Assembly: GCA_030833685.1 (NCBI GenBank)
Contig: JAURGS010000127.1
Span: 1-7,072 of the forward strand
Direction: 5' to 3'
Source: Rhodoferax sp.
Lineage (GTDB): Bacteria; Pseudomonadota; Gammaproteobacteria; Burkholderiales; Burkholderiaceae_C
DNA length: 7,072 bases
Positions 6,144 to 7,072 of this stretch are shown here, piece after piece. Each line of letters begins with the position of its first letter. Positions within the stretch are counted from its first letter, which is position 1. The notes under the pieces are model-generated. The model did no database searches. It was not told the origin of the DNA and saw nothing but the letters and a program-made list of their open reading frames with translations. The position numbers and the translations under genes were made by a program.

Positions 6144-6287
6144 ATGGTCACTTCCGAGAACAAGCTACCTGAGGTGTTCGAGCAGCGCCTTTACGCCCGC
6201 CGTCATCACGTCGACACGCTTAGGGTAAACACAGTTTACGGAGGTAATGCGCCCAACTCCCAGCCTATTGTTTTAGGAGGTTTTTAG
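6144..6287 (+). CDS. Doubtful small ORF of 47 codons upstream of the DUF1028 gene
   Basis: ATG at 6144 opens a frame beginning MVTSENKLPEVFEQRLYARR and ending in TAG at 6285-6287, which shares one base with the GTG start of the next gene. The first half has mostly G or C at third positions, like the real genes, while the second half does not. No Shine-Dalgarno site precedes the ATG, and I recognise no family. The frame also contains the dyad and the ribosome site of the next gene, so it is more likely accidental or a gene remnant than a working gene. Confidence 0.15.
   Translation: MVTSENKLPEVFEQRLYARRHHVDTLRVNTVYGGNAPNSQPIVLGGF
6225..6239. promoter_or_regulatory. Perfect dyad GTAAAC-ACA-GTTTAC, candidate operator
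   Basis: A 6-3-6 perfect inverted repeat with AT-rich arms in GC-rich surroundings, 47 bases before the DUF1028 start and directly in front of a GGAGG. The size and odd-length symmetry suit a dimeric repressor of the GntR or TetR kind. As RNA it would form a small hairpin beside a ribosome site. No regulator gene is in the window to pair it with. Confidence 0.4.
6247..6276 (+). CDS. Possible 9-codon leader ORF
   Basis: ATG at 6247 gives MRPTPSLLF and stops with TAG at 6274-6276, which overlaps the AGGAGG of the DUF1028 gene. A GGAGG at 6240-6244 precedes it, but only two bases separate the two, which is too close for good initiation. The placement would allow coupling to the downstream gene, yet no repeated regulatory codon is present. 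Confidence 0.15.
   Translation: MRPTPSLLF
6275..6280 (+). promoter_or_regulatory. Strong ribosome binding site of the DUF1028 gene
   Basis: AGGAGG with a 6-base spacer to GTG at 6287 is near-ideal and decides in favour of this non-ATG start. The frame upstream of it is closed by TAA at 6245-6247 with no other start between. Confidence 0.85.
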
Positions 6288-7003
6288 TGACCTGGTCAAT
6301 CCTGGTTCGTGATGAGAACGGACATTTCGGTGTCGCGATCGCGAGCCGCTTTTTCTCCGTGGGGTCCCTATGTGTCCATACACGACGAGGCGTGGGTGCC
6401 TTGTCAACGCAAGCATTGATGAACCCGCTGTACGGCCCTGGGGGCATAGAGGCTCTGGCTGGGGGCAAATCGGCTGCCGAAACAGTCGCCGCACTGATCG
6501 CCAGCGATGAGGGCCGCGCCCAACGTCAGCTCCATGTTCTGCCAGCCCACGGGCCTGGTGCTGCGCACACCGGCTCAAGCTGTGAGGACTGGTGCGGTCA
6601 TCTGGTGCGCGATGGCTTAAGTGTGGCCGGCAATATGCTTGCGGGCCCATCTGTGATTGAAGCCACCGCACAAGCTTACCTGGCCAGCAAGCATCTGCCC
6701 ATGGCCGAGCGACTGTTAGCAGCCATGGACGCAGGTCAGGCCGAAGGCGGGGATAAACGCGGCAAACAGTCCGCAGCGCTTTGCATACAGGCCGATGAAG
6801 ACTATCTACAACTAGACCTGCGCGTGGACGACCACGAGGAGCCGCTGCAAGAGCTGCGCCGCCTGTATGAAAAAAGTCTGGAGCGGTTTCAACCCTTCCT
6901 GGCCTGCTTGGCTGGGCGTGGCCGCCCCAGCGGGCTGACTGATCGCGCGCAGATTGAAGCGCATATCGAGCGCTTTCATGCCCAGCGACTAAATCAACAA
7001 TGA
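6287..7003 (+). CDS. DUF1028 family protein (predicted Ntn-hydrolase fold)
   Basis: A 238-residue cytoplasmic protein without signal peptide or membrane segments. It shows the DUF1028 (COG3342) pattern: MTWSILVRD at the N-terminus, GVAIASRFFSVG (15-26), GVGALSTQALMNPLYGPGG (35-53), HTGSSCEDWCGH (94-105), GNMLAG (115-120), AGQAEGGDKRGKQSAAL (149-165) and LRVDDHEEP (178-186). As I recall, the family belongs to the Ntn-hydrolase group. If so, removal of Met would expose Thr2 as the catalytic residue, and the strict N-terminal MT fits that. The biochemical reaction is not established. GTG is the start because AGGAGG stands 6 bases before it. The stop overlaps the ATG of a peptide ABC transporter ATPase (ATGA), which suggests a role on imported peptides or amides. 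Family call is strong; function is inference. Confidence 0.88.
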   Translation: MTWSILVRDENGHFGVAIASRFFSVGSLCVHTRRGVGALSTQALMNPLYGPGGIEALAGGKSAAETVAALIASDEGRAQRQLHVLPAHGPGAAHTGSSCEDWCGHLVRDGLSVAGNMLAGPSVIEATAQAYLASKHLPMAERLLAAMDAGQAEGGDKRGKQSAALCIQADEDYLQLDLRVDDHEEPLQELRRLYEKSLERFQPFLACLAGRGRPSGLTDRAQIEAHIERFHAQRLNQQ

Positions 7004-7072
7004 CGGCACTGTTAGAAGTTCACGATCTCAAAACTGTTTTCGCCACCGACGAGGGCGAAGTCACGGTGGTCG
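7000..7072 (+). CDS. Peptide/nickel-type ABC transporter ATP-binding protein, N-terminus (partial)
   Basis: ATG at 7000 overlaps the preceding stop (ATGA), and 24 codons run to the window end, starting MTALLEVHDLKTVFATDEGE. The LLEV-x-DLKT-x-F pattern followed by a D-x-G-x-V stretch is the standard opening of OppD/DppD/GsiA-family ATPases, which energise oligopeptide, dipeptide or glutathione uptake at the inner membrane. The Walker A motif would lie just beyond the window, so this rests on the N-terminal pattern alone. No Shine-Dalgarno site is visible before the ATG, consistent with translational coupling to the DUF1028 gene. Confidence 0.75.
   Translation, partial: MTALLEVHDLKTVFATDEGEVTVV

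Larger units (their letters stand above)
5998..6286. other. 289-nt intergenic region between galE and the DUF1028 gene
   Basis: No established gene lies here. It holds a weak stem at 6039-6055 (GGGTT/AACCC), a nested pair of inverted repeats at 6070-6106, a perfect dyad at 6225-6239, two Shine-Dalgarno sites (6240-6244 and 6275-6280), a 47-codon open frame from 6144 and a 9-codon frame from 6247. This is where transcription of the first cluster should end and that of the peptide-transport unit begin, but I see neither a strong intrinsic terminator nor a clear -35/-10 pair. Confidence 0.6.

Noticed and set aside
6273..6671. 132-codon open frame on the minus strand
   Set aside because: It is the antisense shadow of the DUF1028 gene, with an Arg/Pro/His-rich composition typical of spurious frames and no family resemblance.
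1..7072. CRISPR array, insertion sequence, tRNA/rRNA or prophage traces
   Set aside because: No spaced direct repeats, transposase motifs, terminal repeats, cloverleaf patterns or phage genes were seen on either strand.

Overview
The window reads as a compact, plus-strand stretch of a proteobacterial chromosome. The moderately GC-rich base composition, GC-biased third codon positions, Shine-Dalgarno sites of the AGGAG type and the gene families present fit a betaproteobacterium such as a Burkholderiales member. This is an impression from gene content, not a phylogenetic test. All genes run left to right, and four of the six junctions between them are tight: three 4-nt overlaps and one 44-nt gap.

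Left part (1-988): the last codons of an unidentified upstream gene with a hydrophobic C-terminus overlap a TTG-started nucleotidyltransferase of the G-x-G-S-R / DD-metal-site type, probably a sugar-nucleotide or related NTP transferase. A 108-nt gap with a small stem-loop plus T5, a GC dyad and a possible -10 box precedes the next operon.

Middle part (1097-4889): a complete binding-protein-dependent ABC importer of the FbpABC/PhnSTUV/AfuABC superfamily. It has a secreted solute-binding protein, an ATPase with a TOBE tail, and a permease in which two transmembrane domains are fused in one 561-residue chain. Databases would likely label it iron(III) transport. By alignment from memory, however, the binding protein lacks all four classical ferric ligands, so another substrate is more likely.

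Then galE (4990-5997) encodes a full-length UDP-sugar 4-epimerase. It carries Cys rather than Tyr at the gate position that controls acceptance of N-acetylated sugars. Nucleotidyltransferase, importer and GalE side by side suggest, as inference only, uptake of a phosphorylated or anionic compound together with nucleotide-sugar or surface-glycan metabolism.

Right part (5998-7072): a 289-nt intergenic stretch holds possible RNA structure, a perfect 6-3-6 dyad (GTAAAC ACA GTTTAC), two Shine-Dalgarno sites and short ORFs of doubtful status. It is followed by a DUF1028 protein with a possible N-terminal Thr nucleophile, and the first codons of an Opp/Dpp-type peptide ABC transporter ATPase joined to it by an ATGA overlap. 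This looks like the start of a separate peptide-uptake operon.

I see no mobile element, CRISPR array, tRNA or rRNA. No wholly new system is demonstrable. The most worthwhile leads are the unassigned substrate of the importer, the predicted broad specificity of GalE, and the DUF1028-peptide transporter unit with its dyad-bearing leader.
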